From the NCBI RefSeq assembly GCF_001895045.1, contig NZ_BDAM01000008.1:62001-126000 (forward strand): a stretch of 64,000 nt of DNA, read 5' to 3'. Below the pieces are notes generated by a model. That model was given only the letters and a program-made list of their open reading frames with translations, ran no database searches and was not told where the DNA came from. Shown here in pieces: positions 17,294-26,046 of the stretch. This DNA comes from Rhodococcus coprophilus NBRC 100603. GTDB lineage: Bacteria > Actinomycetota > Actinomycetes > Mycobacteriales > Mycobacteriaceae. The number at the start of each line of letters is the position of its first letter. Positions within the stretch are counted from its first letter, which is position 1. A program made the position numbers and the translations under genes.

Positions 17294-19645
17294 ATGACTG
17301 AAGCGTCACCGACACCTTCGTGGACAGCGCGGTTGCGTGCACGGGCGGAGTTCATATTTCTCGTCGTGACCGTTGCCGCCCTGGTTGCAGGTGGCCTGGC
17401 ATGGATACTCGGCAGTAGTACGGCTGCCGACGTCTGCTGGATCGTCGGCACCGTCATCGCGATTGTGCCCGCGACCTGGTGGGTAATCGGCGCACTGCGA
17501 CGGGGCAGGGTAGGGGTGGATCTGATCGCGGTGTTGTCGCTGGTCGGCACGGTGGCGATCGGTGAGTACGTGGCCGGGGCGCTGATCGCGGTGATGCTCG
17601 CATCGGGACAGGCACTCGATGCTGCTGCCGAACGCCGTGCCACCACCGATCTCAGGGCGTTGCTCGAGCATGCTCCCCGCACCGCTCGTCGTCGGGTGGG
17701 CGATGAACTCGAGGTGGTACCTCTCGAGGCGATCGTTCCCGGAAACAGGGTCGTCGTGGGGCCGGGTGAGGTGGTGCCCATCGATGGGTGGGTAGCTTCC
17801 GACCTCGCGGTGCTCGACGAGTCGGTGCTCACCGGCGAGCCGATGCACGTGCAGCGCCGGGTCGGCGAGTCGGTGCGCAGCGGAATCGTCAATGCGGGCG
17901 GGGCGTTCGAGATGACCGCCCGCTCCACCGCCGAGGAGAGCACCTATGCCGGCATCGTGCGACTCGCTCGTGACGCTGCCGCCGAGAGTGCCCCGGTGGT
18001 GCGCATCGCGGATCAGGTCGCCGCCTGGTTCCTGCCGTTGACGTTGATCGTCGCAGCGTTCGCCTGGCTCGCAGGCGGCTCGGCGACGCGGGCCGTCGCG
18101 GTGCTGGTGGTGGCCACCCCGTGTCCTTTGCTGCTCGCAGCACCGGTCGCCATCGTCTCCGGACTGTCCCGCGCGTCCCGGTTGGGTGTGGTCATCCGAA
18201 GCGGCGGTGCGCTCGAGAATCTCGGACAGGCCAAAACCCTGGTGATGGACAAGACCGGCACACTCACCAGCGGTCGCCCCACCGGAACCGATATCGTCAC
18301 CGCCCCCGGAAAGGACGCGGTGGAACTGCTGCGCCTGGCCGCCTCCGCCGATCAACTGTCTCCGCATGTCCTTGCCGAGGCGATCGTGCAGGAGGCGAAA
18401 AAACGCAGGCTGACGTTGTCGATGCCCACCGACGTCATCGAGCAGGCCGGCACCGGGGTGACCGCTACCGTGGACGGTCACCGTGTGAGCGTCGGTGCCC
18501 TGCCACTGCCCGCCGACGCCCCGGGCTGGGCGCGGACGGTGGCGAACCGAGCCGCACTCGACGGCGCCGTGATCGCCTGGGTCGCTGTCGACGGGGATCT
18601 CGCGGGCGCGCTGCTGCTCGTGGATCCGCTGCGGCGCGACGCTGCCCGCACCCTGCGGCGGCTGCGCGGCGCCGGGCTGAACCGGCTCGTGATGCTCACC
18701 GGGGACCGGCATGAGCCTGCCGAAGCTGTCGGGGCAGTGCTCGGACTGGACGCGGTGTGTGCCGAGCAGACTCCGGCCGACAAGGTCGCCGGCGTCCGCG
18801 CTGAACGCCGGTCGGCCGTGACGGTCATGGTCGGTGACGGGGTCAACGACGCGCCGGCCCTCGCCGCGGCGACCGTCGGAGTCGCGATGGGCGCACGAGG
18901 TTCGACGGCCAGTTCCGAGGCCGCGGACATCGTGCTCACCGCCGACCGCCTCGACCGGCTCGCCGACGCCATGGTCATCGCCCGACGCTCGCGGCGCATC
19001 GCCGTGCAGAGCGCCGTCATCGGGATGAGCCTGTCGCTGATCGCGATGGGTTTCGCCGCGTTCGGCTATCTGCCCCCAGCAGTGGGGGCCCTGTTGCAGG
19101 AATGCATCGACGTCGCGGTGATCATCAATGCCCTGCGGGCACTGCGCAGCGATCGTGCCCGTGCCCCGGAGCTGCGAGAGGACACCGAGGCGATGCTGCA
19201 CCGGTTCTCGGCCGAACACGAGGTACTGCGCGACCGCCTGTCGGTGTTGCGCGACACCGCCCAGTTGCTCGCCGAAGGTGATCTCGTCGCCGCGCACGCG
19301 GCGTTACGGCGGGTGGACACCTTTTTGTTCGGCACCCTGTTGCCGCACGAGCGCGCCGAGGACACCGAGCTGTATCCCGCGCTCGCGGAACCGTTGGGCA
19401 GCGGCGAAGCGACCGCGACGATGAGCAGGATGCATGCCGAGATCGATCGGCTCAGCCATCGACTGCGGGCGCAACTCACCCAGGCCGATGCGGCCGGGGG
19501 TCTACACCCCGACCAGTGCGAGGAACTCCTCGCCGACCTCTACGGTTTATCGGCGCTACTACGTCTGCACTTCGTGCAGGAGGAGGAGAACTATTTCACC
19601 CTCGCCTCCGAGACGGACTCGGCAACCGACCTGGACCGCAGTTAA
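17294..19645 (+). CDS. P1B-5 heavy-metal ATPase with C-terminal hemerythrin domain
   Basis: This 783-residue pump has TGEP at 180-183, the helix motif TPCP at 275-278, the phosphorylation site DKTGT at 319-323 and a GDGVNDAP hinge. The last helix carries QECID. The TPCP plus QExxD pair marks the P1B-5 subgroup, for which Ni/Fe transport (Nia of Sinorhizobium meliloti) has been reported. There is no N-terminal HMA domain. Residues about 640-770 form an HHE hemerythrin-like four-helix domain, with metal ligands visible in SAEHEVL, PHERAEDTELYP, MHAEIDRLSH and LHFVQEEE. A di-iron centre there may sense O2 or iron. No signal peptide is present. Confidence 0.9.
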   Translation: MTEASPTPSWTARLRARAEFIFLVVTVAALVAGGLAWILGSSTAADVCWIVGTVIAIVPATWWVIGALRRGRVGVDLIAVLSLVGTVAIGEYVAGALIAVMLASGQALDAAAERRATTDLRALLEHAPRTARRRVGDELEVVPLEAIVPGNRVVVGPGEVVPIDGWVASDLAVLDESVLTGEPMHVQRRVGESVRSGIVNAGGAFEMTARSTAEESTYAGIVRLARDAAAESAPVVRIADQVAAWFLPLTLIVAAFAWLAGGSATRAVAVLVVATPCPLLLAAPVAIVSGLSRASRLGVVIRSGGALENLGQAKTLVMDKTGTLTSGRPTGTDIVTAPGKDAVELLRLAASADQLSPHVLAEAIVQEAKKRRLTLSMPTDVIEQAGTGVTATVDGHRVSVGALPLPADAPGWARTVANRAALDGAVIAWVAVDGDLAGALLLVDPLRRDAARTLRRLRGAGLNRLVMLTGDRHEPAEAVGAVLGLDAVCAEQTPADKVAGVRAERRSAVTVMVGDGVNDAPALAAATVGVAMGARGSTASSEAADIVLTADRLDRLADAMVIARRSRRIAVQSAVIGMSLSLIAMGFAAFGYLPPAVGALLQECIDVAVIINALRALRSDRARAPELREDTEAMLHRFSAEHEVLRDRLSVLRDTAQLLAEGDLVAAHAALRRVDTFLFGTLLPHERAEDTELYPALAEPLGSGEATATMSRMHAEIDRLSHRLRAQLTQADAAGGLHPDQCEELLADLYGLSALLRLHFVQEEENYFTLASETDSATDLDRS

Positions 19646-19820
19646 CAGCGGGCACAACGGCGAAGGGCGGACGGCCCGAACGAATCTCCGAGATCAAGGC
19701 GTGGCTGGGTCGGCGGTAGGGATTCGGAGTAGATGCGCCGTAGAGCAAACCGTCACCCCCGCTCGTCGCCCAACCACTGCCGCCTGTCGCACATTGCCGT
19801 CCGGGCACAAAACGGTCGCA

Positions 19821-19838
19821 TAGGGTGACGCGGTCACC
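19821..19838 (+). promoter_or_regulatory. Candidate -10 and palindromic operator upstream of prpE
   Basis: TAGGGT at 19821-19826 fits the actinobacterial -10 pattern TANNNT. It overlaps a perfect palindrome GGTGAC-N3-GTCACC at 19824-19838, 30 bases before the prpE start. No matching -35 was found. A repressor binding here would block initiation. Confidence 0.35.
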
Positions 19839-19867
19839 ACTGTCAGTGCGAGGAAGGACATGAAGCG

Positions 19868-21760
19868 ATGAGCTCGTACGAGGAGGCGTTCCGCCAGAGC
19901 GTTGAGGACCCAGAGTCGTTCTGGCTCGAGGCCGCGAAGGCCGTCGACTGGGATACAGCGCCCACCCGCGCACTGGACGACACGCAAGCACCCTCGTACC
20001 GATGGTTCCCGGACGGCGCTCTCAACACCAGCGTCAACGCGCTCGACCGGCATGTCGCCGCGGGCGCGGGTGACCGGACCGCCCTGATCTGGGATTCGGC
20101 GATGGTGCCGGCGAAGAAGACCTACACGTACGCCGAACTGCTCGACGAGGTTGCAACGTTCGCGGGAGTTCTGCGCGATCAGGGAGTCGTGGCGGGCGAC
20201 CGCGTCATCATCTACATGCCGATGATCTCGGAGGCCGCGATCGCGATGCTCGCGTGCGCCCGCATCGGTGCCGTGCACTCGGTGGTGTTCGGCGGCTTCG
20301 CGGCGAAGGAACTCGCGACCCGCATCGACGACGCCCGTCCGGTCGTGCTCGTCACCGCGTCGGGCGGGCTCGAGCCCGGCCGCACGGTCGAGTACCTCCC
20401 CATGGTGGAGGCGGCCCTCGGTTTGACGAAGACTCCCCCGCACACCGTGATCGTGAAGGATCGGGAGCAGATCCCCGGTTCCGCAGCCGACTACAAGGCC
20501 TCGACCGCCGCGTGGTTCGACTGGGACGAACTCGTCGCCGACTCGTCGCCGGCAGAACCGGTCTCGGTCGCCGCGACCGATCCGCTCTACATCCTCTACA
20601 CCTCCGGCACCACGGGTAAGCCCAAGGGTGTCGTCCGCGACAACGGCGGGCACGCGGTCGCGCTGACGTGGTCCATGCGCAACATCTACGACATCGATGC
20701 GGGCGACGTGTGGTGGACCGCGTCCGACGTCGGCTGGGTGGTCGGCCACTCGTACATCGTCTACGGCCCGTTGATGGCAGGCGCCACGACAGTGCTCTAC
20801 GAGGGCAAGCCGGTGGGCACGCCCGACGCCGGGGCGTTCTGGCGCATCATTTCCGAGAACAATGTCAAAGCGCTGTTCACGGCGCCGACCGCGATCCGCG
20901 CGGTCCGCAAGGCCGACCCCGACGCCGAGGAACTCACGAAGTACTCGATCGACACGTTGGAGACGTTGTTCGCCGCCGGGGAGCGTCTCGACCCCGACAC
21001 CTACGAATGGGCGAGCCGGGTTCTCGAACGCCCGGTCGTCGACCACTGGTGGCAGACCGAGACGGGCTGGGCGATCGCCGCGAACCTGCGCGGTCTCGAT
21101 CCGATGCCGCTCAAGGCCGGTTCACCGACTGTCCCCGTCCCGGGATATCGCGTCGAAATCGTCGACGCGCACGGCGATCTCGTGAAGGCGAACACCGAAG
21201 GCAACATCGTCGTCCGGCTGCCGCTTCCGCCGGGTACCTTGACCGGGCTGTGGCAGGACGAGGACCGCTTCCGCAGGTCGTATCTCGACACGTTCCCCGG
21301 CTACTACCTCACAGGTGATTCCGGTTATGTGGACGAAGACGGCTACGTGTTCGTGCTCGGACGCTCCGATGACGTGATCAACGTTGCCGGACACCGGCTT
21401 TCGACGGGAACGATGGAAGCGGTCGTGGCATCGCACCCGGCTGTGGCCGAATGCGCGGTGGTGGGGATCCGCGACGAGATCAAGGGGCAGCGCCCGTCGG
21501 GCTATGTCGTGCTCAAGGCCGGCGTGGAGATCGACCCCGAAACGCTGCGTCAGGAACTCGTGGCGATGGTGCGCGACCAGATCGGCGCGGTGGCCACCTT
21601 CCGCGACGTCACGGTCGTGCAGGCGCTCCCGAAGACGCGCTCCGGCAAGATCCTTCGCAAGACGATGCGTCAGATCGCCGACAACGAGCAGTACACGGTG
21701 CCGTCGACCATCGAGGATCCGGCTGTCCTCGAGGCGCTTCGGGCGCAACTGGGCGGCTGA
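19868..21760 (+). CDS. prpE: Propionate-CoA ligase (PrpE-type acyl-CoA synthetase)
   Basis: This 630-residue adenylate-forming enzyme has the N-terminal ACS segment (FWLEAAKAVDWDTAPTRALD), the P-loop YTSGTTGKPKG near residue 245, the DNGGH stretch typical of PrpE rather than acetyl-CoA synthetase, GRSDDVINVAGHRLSTG, and the C-terminal TRSGKILRKTMRQ. The Lys of that last motif is the usual acetylation-control site. It activates propionate or related short-chain acids to CoA thioesters with ATP. It stands alone, convergent with the following minus-strand operon. Confidence 0.88.
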   Translation: MSSYEEAFRQSVEDPESFWLEAAKAVDWDTAPTRALDDTQAPSYRWFPDGALNTSVNALDRHVAAGAGDRTALIWDSAMVPAKKTYTYAELLDEVATFAGVLRDQGVVAGDRVIIYMPMISEAAIAMLACARIGAVHSVVFGGFAAKELATRIDDARPVVLVTASGGLEPGRTVEYLPMVEAALGLTKTPPHTVIVKDREQIPGSAADYKASTAAWFDWDELVADSSPAEPVSVAATDPLYILYTSGTTGKPKGVVRDNGGHAVALTWSMRNIYDIDAGDVWWTASDVGWVVGHSYIVYGPLMAGATTVLYEGKPVGTPDAGAFWRIISENNVKALFTAPTAIRAVRKADPDAEELTKYSIDTLETLFAAGERLDPDTYEWASRVLERPVVDHWWQTETGWAIAANLRGLDPMPLKAGSPTVPVPGYRVEIVDAHGDLVKANTEGNIVVRLPLPPGTLTGLWQDEDRFRRSYLDTFPGYYLTGDSGYVDEDGYVFVLGRSDDVINVAGHRLSTGTMEAVVASHPAVAECAVVGIRDEIKGQRPSGYVVLKAGVEIDPETLRQELVAMVRDQIGAVATFRDVTVVQALPKTRSGKILRKTMRQIADNEQYTVPSTIEDPAVLEALRAQLGG

Positions 21761-21771
21761 CCCGCGAGGGG

Positions 21772-22041
21772 CTAGCGGCGGCGACGCCAGACGACCACCA
21801 GCACGACAGCGACGAGAACTGCCCCGGCCACGGCGACGAGGTCGGGGCGGTTCTTCACTGCCTCGACCCGCTCGTCGGCTGCGTGCTTGACGCGGGTCGG
21901 GACGTCGAGGCGGTCGGTCAATTCGCCGACAGTCGCGGCGAGTTCGGCGCGCTGCTGCGCGATATCGGCTTCGGTTCCGCTGCCCGACCCGTTCGGGGTC
22001 GACGCGGTGGGCGAGGGATCCTGAGATTCCGGTCGGCTCAT
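21772..22041 (-). CDS. DUF3618 family protein
   Basis: This 89-residue protein has an acidic, low-complexity N-terminus, a helical segment with the DUF3618 motif DIAQQRAELAATVGELTDRLDV, and a C-terminal transmembrane helix (about residues 67-85) followed by Arg residues. It is the last gene of a membrane-protein operon with a holin-like protein (ATGA overlap) and a YihY protein. DUF3618 proteins are regularly paired with the holin-like family; the function is unknown. Confidence 0.88.
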   Translation of the reverse strand: MSRPESQDPSPTASTPNGSGSGTEADIAQQRAELAATVGELTDRLDVPTRVKHAADERVEAVKNRPDLVAVAGAVLVAVVLVVVWRRRR

Positions 22042-22466
22042 CGCAGTGCTCCCTTCGCCGCGGCCACGTCTGCGCGGACGCTTTCGGCTGTGTGTTGCGG
22101 CACGGGTGGTGCCGCATTCTTCGCCTTCGAGGCGCCGACCGCCGCCAGGATGCCGCCGATCACGAGCACCACCAGGGCGACGATCAGTGCTGCCAGCCAC
22201 GGGTCCAGTGCCGTGGCGAGCCCCAGCACGCCGGCTGCGATCAGGGTGGCGAGTCCCAAGTAGAGCAACAGTGCACCGGCGCCCGAGATCCCGGCACCGA
22301 TCCCGATCCGCGTGCCCTTGGACTTCACTTCGTGGAGGGCGCTCGTGACCTCGGTCCGTACGAGTGTCGAGACCTGTGTGGCAAGCCGTTCGGTGAGTTC
22401 GACAGTGGACAGTGCGGAGGGCTGGGCCGCCACGTGCCGGGCATCGCCTCCGGTCGGTTCCGTCAT
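22038..22466 (-). CDS. Phage-holin-like (DUF1469, actinobacterial holin-X) membrane protein
   Basis: This 142-residue protein has an amphipathic N-terminal part (VELTERLATQVSTLVRTEVTSALHEVK) and a hairpin of two transmembrane helices (about residues 55-78 and 85-110). That architecture fits the Act-Holin-X/DUF1469 family, which despite the name occurs in ordinary chromosomal operons. It overlaps both neighbours by 4 bases. No lysis genes are nearby, so a phage origin is not suggested. Confidence 0.87.
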   Translation of the reverse strand: MTEPTGGDARHVAAQPSALSTVELTERLATQVSTLVRTEVTSALHEVKSKGTRIGIGAGISGAGALLLYLGLATLIAAGVLGLATALDPWLAALIVALVVLVIGGILAAVGASKAKNAAPPVPQHTAESVRADVAAAKGALR

Positions 22467-23536
22467 GTTCGTTTCCCTTCCTCTTCGTCGCCGGACGTTC
22501 CACGCAGGCGACGTCCGCGTTCGATGAGTTCTCGGTGCTTCGCCTCGGTCTTCTCACTCGCCCGGGTGTCACGCGGGGGCAGTTGGATGGTCTTCTCAGC
22601 CTCTATTCCACCCTGCAACTGACGGCCACGTTCGAGTTCCGCATCGAATTCGGCTCCGAACAGCAGTGCCAGGTTGGTGATCCACAGCCACAAGAGGAAG
22701 ATCACCGCGCCGGCGAGCGAACCGTATGTCTTGTTGTAGCTTCCGAAGTTGCTGACGTACACCGCGAACAGCACCGACGCGAGGATCCAGACCAGGATCG
22801 CGATGACCGAACCGACGCTTACCCACCGGAACTTGGGCTGCTTGACGTTCGGCGTGGCGTAATAGAGCACCGCCACGATGACGATGACGAGCACGAGCAT
22901 CACGGGCCACTTCGCGATGTTCCAGACCGTTACCGCGGTCTCTCCCAGGCCCACGACGTCACCGATGGTGCGGGCGATCGGTCCGCTCACCACGAGCATC
23001 AGGCCCGTGGCGCCCGCGAAGACGAGCACGAGGGCCGTGACCAGCAGCATCTGCGGGCGCAGCTTCCAGATCGGACGTCCCTCTTCGATCTCGTAGATGC
23101 GATTCATAGCGCGACCGAATGCACCGACGTAGCCGGAGGCCGACCAGAGGGCACCGAGAACACCGACGACGAGTGCGAGGCCGGCGGTGGGTGCGTCCAC
23201 CAACTGTTCGATGGGGCCTCGCAAGGTGTCGACCGCGGAGGACGGTCCAAGATCCTCGACCATCTGGAGCACCGCGTCCACGGTGGCCTGGCCCTGCCCG
23301 AAGACGCCGAGCAACGACACCACGACCAGCAACGCCGGAAACAGCGAGAGGATGGCGTAGTAGGTCAGCGACGCTGCCAGATCGGTGCATTGATCTCGGC
23401 TGAACTCACTCACGGTCCTTTTGACCACGTATTTCCATGACGGCTTCTCGATGTCCGTCGGAGAGTCCGGCTTGCGCGAATCGTCGGGTGCCACGGTTGC
23501 GCCCGCAGCACCGTCCCCGCCGTGTTGGTCCGTCAT
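22463..23536 (-). CDS. YihY/BrkB family inner-membrane protein
   Basis: This 357-residue protein has six predicted transmembrane helices and the family signature SRDQCTDLAASLTYYAILSLFPAL near residues 45-68, together with SNFGSYNKTYGSLAGAVIFLLWLWITNLALLFG near the C-terminus. The cytoplasmic tail is charged. The ATG at 23536 is chosen over an upstream start because the extension is short and basic. It leads the three-gene membrane operon. The family was misnamed RNase BN; the function is uncertain. Confidence 0.88.
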   Translation of the reverse strand: MTDQHGGDGAAGATVAPDDSRKPDSPTDIEKPSWKYVVKRTVSEFSRDQCTDLAASLTYYAILSLFPALLVVVSLLGVFGQGQATVDAVLQMVEDLGPSSAVDTLRGPIEQLVDAPTAGLALVVGVLGALWSASGYVGAFGRAMNRIYEIEEGRPIWKLRPQMLLVTALVLVFAGATGLMLVVSGPIARTIGDVVGLGETAVTVWNIAKWPVMLVLVIVIVAVLYYATPNVKQPKFRWVSVGSVIAILVWILASVLFAVYVSNFGSYNKTYGSLAGAVIFLLWLWITNLALLFGAEFDAELERGRQLQGGIEAEKTIQLPPRDTRASEKTEAKHRELIERGRRLRGTSGDEEEGKRT

Positions 23537-23605
23537 GGCCCCCGGGTACCGCACGCACCGCCGCACCAAACCGTATCGGCACTACCTAAAACGTACGATC
23601 GGAGC

Positions 23606-24118
23606 ATGTCCGACACCGATGCAGTCCGCGGCTCTTCCGAGGGATTCGCCGACATCATGTCCCAGCTCGATTACCCGATGTACATCGTCACGACGCGCGC
23701 CGGGGACGAACGCAGCGGGTGCCTCGTCGGGTTCACGACTCAGACGGGCATCGACCCGGCACGCTTCCTCGTGGCCATCTCGAACAAGAACCACACGTTC
23801 CGTGTGGCTCAGGACGCCGAGTACCTCGCAGTACACGTTCTCTCGCCCGAGAACCGCCCGATCTCGGAGCTTTTCGGAGAACAGACGGGCGACGAGATCG
23901 ACAAGTTCTCACAGTGCGAGTGGAGCGAGGGGCCGCACGGCCTGCCCATCCTCGACAGCGCTGCCGGCTGGTTCGTCGGGCGGGTACTCGACAGGTTCGA
24001 TCTCGGCGACCACATGGGGTTCCTGCTCGATCCCGAGGTGGGGGAACTGCGCGAGAAGCTGAACAAGCTGCTGACCTTCCGCGACGTGAGCGACATGGAG
24101 GCCGGCCACGGCGCGTGA
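23606..24118 (+). CDS. Flavin reductase family (FMN-binding split barrel) protein
   Basis: This 170-residue protein shows the flavin reductase-like domain: YPMYIVTTRAGDERSGCLVGFTTQTGIDPARFLVAISNKN in the first half and FGEQTGDEIDKFSQ in the middle, then a hydrophobic core segment. These enzymes bind FMN and reduce flavin or act alone. The ATG at 23606 has GGAG immediately upstream. It opens a run of four genes for flavin, pterin or pyridine nucleotide handling. Confidence 0.87.
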   Translation: MSDTDAVRGSSEGFADIMSQLDYPMYIVTTRAGDERSGCLVGFTTQTGIDPARFLVAISNKNHTFRVAQDAEYLAVHVLSPENRPISELFGEQTGDEIDKFSQCEWSEGPHGLPILDSAAGWFVGRVLDRFDLGDHMGFLLDPEVGELREKLNKLLTFRDVSDMEAGHGA

Positions 24119-24156
24119 CATGGCGGCGAACGAACCGCCGTGATCTGATCGGGTGC

Positions 24157-24930
24157 ATGCATCAACTCGACGACCCCGCCTCCCCCGCCGAAGTCGACGA
24201 CGACCGGCTCCGGCAGCTGTACGCATATCCGGACGGGCTCGAACGCCCGTGGATGCGCGTCAACTTCGTCTCCTCTCTCGACGGTGCTGTCGCCGTCGAA
24301 GGACGGTCGGGTGCGCTCGGCACCCCGTCGGACAAGAAGGTCTTCGGGCTGCTCAGGGAACTCGCAGACGTCGTTCTCGTCGGCGCGGGCACCGTGCGCA
24401 CCGAGAACTACGGGGGTGCACGCACCAGCGAGACGCTTCGTGCGCGTCGCGAGGCGGACGGCCTCGAAGCCGTACCTCCCATCGCGGTCGTGACGACGTC
24501 CTGCTACTTCCCCTCGGATCTGCGGCTGTTCACCGACACGACGGTGCCGCCGATCGTGTTCACCAGTGCGAGCGCCCCTGTCGCCAACCGCCGCGCGGCG
24601 CAGGACGCCGGTGCCGACGTGCGGGTGATCGCCGACGACACCATCGACGGCGCGGCCCTGCTCGCCGCTGTCACGAAAGCCGGATGGACGCGCGTACTGT
24701 GCGAAGGAGGTCCGCAACTGTTCGGCAGCATGATCGAGGCCGACATCGTCGACGACCTGTGCCTGACCTTCGCCCCCGTCCTCGCGGCCGGCGCCGCGGG
24801 GCGCATCGCTTCGACGCCGACCCCCGTGGTGACCCCCATGCGACGAACCCACCTGCTCGCCGACGACGACGGCACCCTGCTCACCCGATGGATTCGAGAC
24901 GACAGAGAAGGAGCTTCCAGTGGCCGATGA
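24157..24930 (+). CDS. RibD C-terminal-like pyrimidine reductase
   Basis: This 257-residue protein consists of a RibD C-terminal reductase domain without the deaminase half. Motifs are RVNFVSSLDGAVAVEGRSG, the NADPH-binding ADVVLVGAGTVRTENYG, and CEGGPQLFGSMIEADIVDDLCLT. Stand-alone proteins of this type occur in mycobacteria (for example Rv2671) and can reduce folate-like substrates. The last 11 bases overlap the next gene. The true substrate is not shown by the sequence. Confidence 0.85.
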   Translation: MHQLDDPASPAEVDDDRLRQLYAYPDGLERPWMRVNFVSSLDGAVAVEGRSGALGTPSDKKVFGLLRELADVVLVGAGTVRTENYGGARTSETLRARREADGLEAVPPIAVVTTSCYFPSDLRLFTDTTVPPIVFTSASAPVANRRAAQDAGADVRVIADDTIDGAALLAAVTKAGWTRVLCEGGPQLFGSMIEADIVDDLCLTFAPVLAAGAAGRIASTPTPVVTPMRRTHLLADDDGTLLTRWIRDDREGASSGR

Positions 24931-25411
24931 CGACATCGTCGAAGGAACCGATCGTTCCGACGACCTGATCGAACGACTCGCCGACCTCGCCTCCGAGCGC
25001 AGTCTCACGGTGGGATGTGCGGAGTCGCTCACCGCGGGCACGCTGGCCGCCCGCATCGGTGCTGCGAAGGGAAGTTCGGAGTGGTTTCGCGGCGGCATCG
25101 TCGCGTACTCACGCGAGGTAAAGCACGGTCTCCTGCGCGTTCCCGAAGGGCCGGTCGTGAGCGAACAGGCGGTCCGTGCCATGGCCGAGTCCACCTCGCG
25201 CCTGCTCGAAGCGGAGATCGTGGTCGCCGTGAGCGGAGCGGGCGGACCCGACTCGCAGGACGGACGCCCGCCTGGCACGGTCTGGTTCGCCACCACCGGG
25301 CCGGAGGGAACCCGCTGCGAGGTAAAGCAATTCGACGGTGACCCCCAAAAAGTCCTCGCCCGGACGGTGCGCCATGCTCTAACGTTGCTCGTCGATCGGG
25401 CGCAGGCCTGA
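24920..25411 (+). CDS. pncC: CinA C-terminal family nicotinamide-nucleotide amidase (PncC-like)
   Basis: This 163-residue protein is a stand-alone CinA C-terminal domain. Conserved motifs are CAESLTAGTLAARIG (about residues 33-47), RGGIVAYSREVKHGLL and AVSGAGGPD. It hydrolyses nicotinamide mononucleotide to nicotinate mononucleotide in NAD recycling. The GTG at 24920 overlaps the end of the reductase gene, so the two are coupled. The N-terminal CinA half is absent, as usual for PncC. Confidence 0.88.
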   Translation: MADDDIVEGTDRSDDLIERLADLASERSLTVGCAESLTAGTLAARIGAAKGSSEWFRGGIVAYSREVKHGLLRVPEGPVVSEQAVRAMAESTSRLLEAEIVVAVSGAGGPDSQDGRPPGTVWFATTGPEGTRCEVKQFDGDPQKVLARTVRHALTLLVDRAQA

Positions 25412-25433
25412 CTTTCGACGGGCAGGAGCATTC

Positions 25434-26003
25434 TTGCGGACACTCACCTACTACGTGGCGACCACGCTCGACGGGTTCATCGCCGACCCCTCGGGCGGGT
25501 TCGATTTCTTTCCGGTACCCGACGAGCTGATATCGACCATCGTCGAGGAATTCCCGGAAACCATCCCCACCCAGGCGCGTGCGCATCTCGGGATCGACCC
25601 GCCGAACAAGAACTTCGACGCGGTGGTCATGGGCAGACGCACGTGGGAGCCGTCCCTCGATGCCGGAGTCACGAGTTCGTATCAACATCTGAAGCAATAT
25701 GTCTTCTCCACCACGATGAGCGAAGCGCCGGACGACACCGTCACACTTGTCGCCAGCGATCCGCTCGCGTACGTGCGCGAGTTGAAGCAACAGGACGGCG
25801 GAGGAATCTGGTTGTGCGGGGGCGGATCTCTCGCGGGGGCACTGTTACCCGAGATCGACGAACTCGTCTTGAAAGTCAGTCCGATCGTGGCGGGCAACGG
25901 AATCCCGTTGTTCCGCGCGGACTTCGAACCGCATCTCTTCGATCCCATCGAAAGTCGCGTGGTCGCGGGCGTCACGATCACTCGTCTGGCTGCCCGTCGT
26001 TGA
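25434..26003 (+). CDS. Dihydrofolate reductase-fold protein (RibD C-terminal type)
   Basis: This 189-residue protein begins LTYYVATTLDGFIADPSGGFDFF, then VVMGRRTWE and IWLCGGGSLAGALLPEIDELVLKVSPIVAG, all hallmarks of the small DHFR/YwjB-like reductases. It starts at TTG 25434 with GGAG about 10 bases upstream. It is the fourth gene in the flavin/NAD-linked cluster and ends before a strong hairpin. The substrate is unknown. Confidence 0.85.
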   Translation: MRTLTYYVATTLDGFIADPSGGFDFFPVPDELISTIVEEFPETIPTQARAHLGIDPPNKNFDAVVMGRRTWEPSLDAGVTSSYQHLKQYVFSTTMSEAPDDTVTLVASDPLAYVRELKQQDGGGIWLCGGGSLAGALLPEIDELVLKVSPIVAGNGIPLFRADFEPHLFDPIESRVVAGVTITRLAARR

Positions 26004-26009
26004 CGTGCC

Positions 26010-26040
26010 GCCGCCGTGACAGCGATGCTGTCACGGCGGC
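26010..26040. terminator. Bidirectional hairpin terminator
   Basis: A perfect 14-bp stem (GCCGCCGTGACAGC, 26010-26023, with its complement at 26027-26040) encloses a 3-base loop. It lies between the convergent DHFR-fold gene and the acyl-CoA dehydrogenase gene. No T-run follows, as is common in actinobacteria. Confidence 0.75.
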
Positions 26041-26046
26041 ACCGGA

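Noticed and set aside
17306-19297. Long open frame (about 660 codons) antisense to the P1B-5 ATPase gene
   Set aside because: Composition is His/Asp/Arg-rich noise typical of antisense frames in high-GC DNA; the plus-strand ATPase has complete motifs.
22038-22466. Holin-like gene as evidence of a prophage
   Set aside because: No endolysin, capsid, integrase or attachment site nearby; the DUF3618/holin-like/YihY operon is chromosomal in this order.
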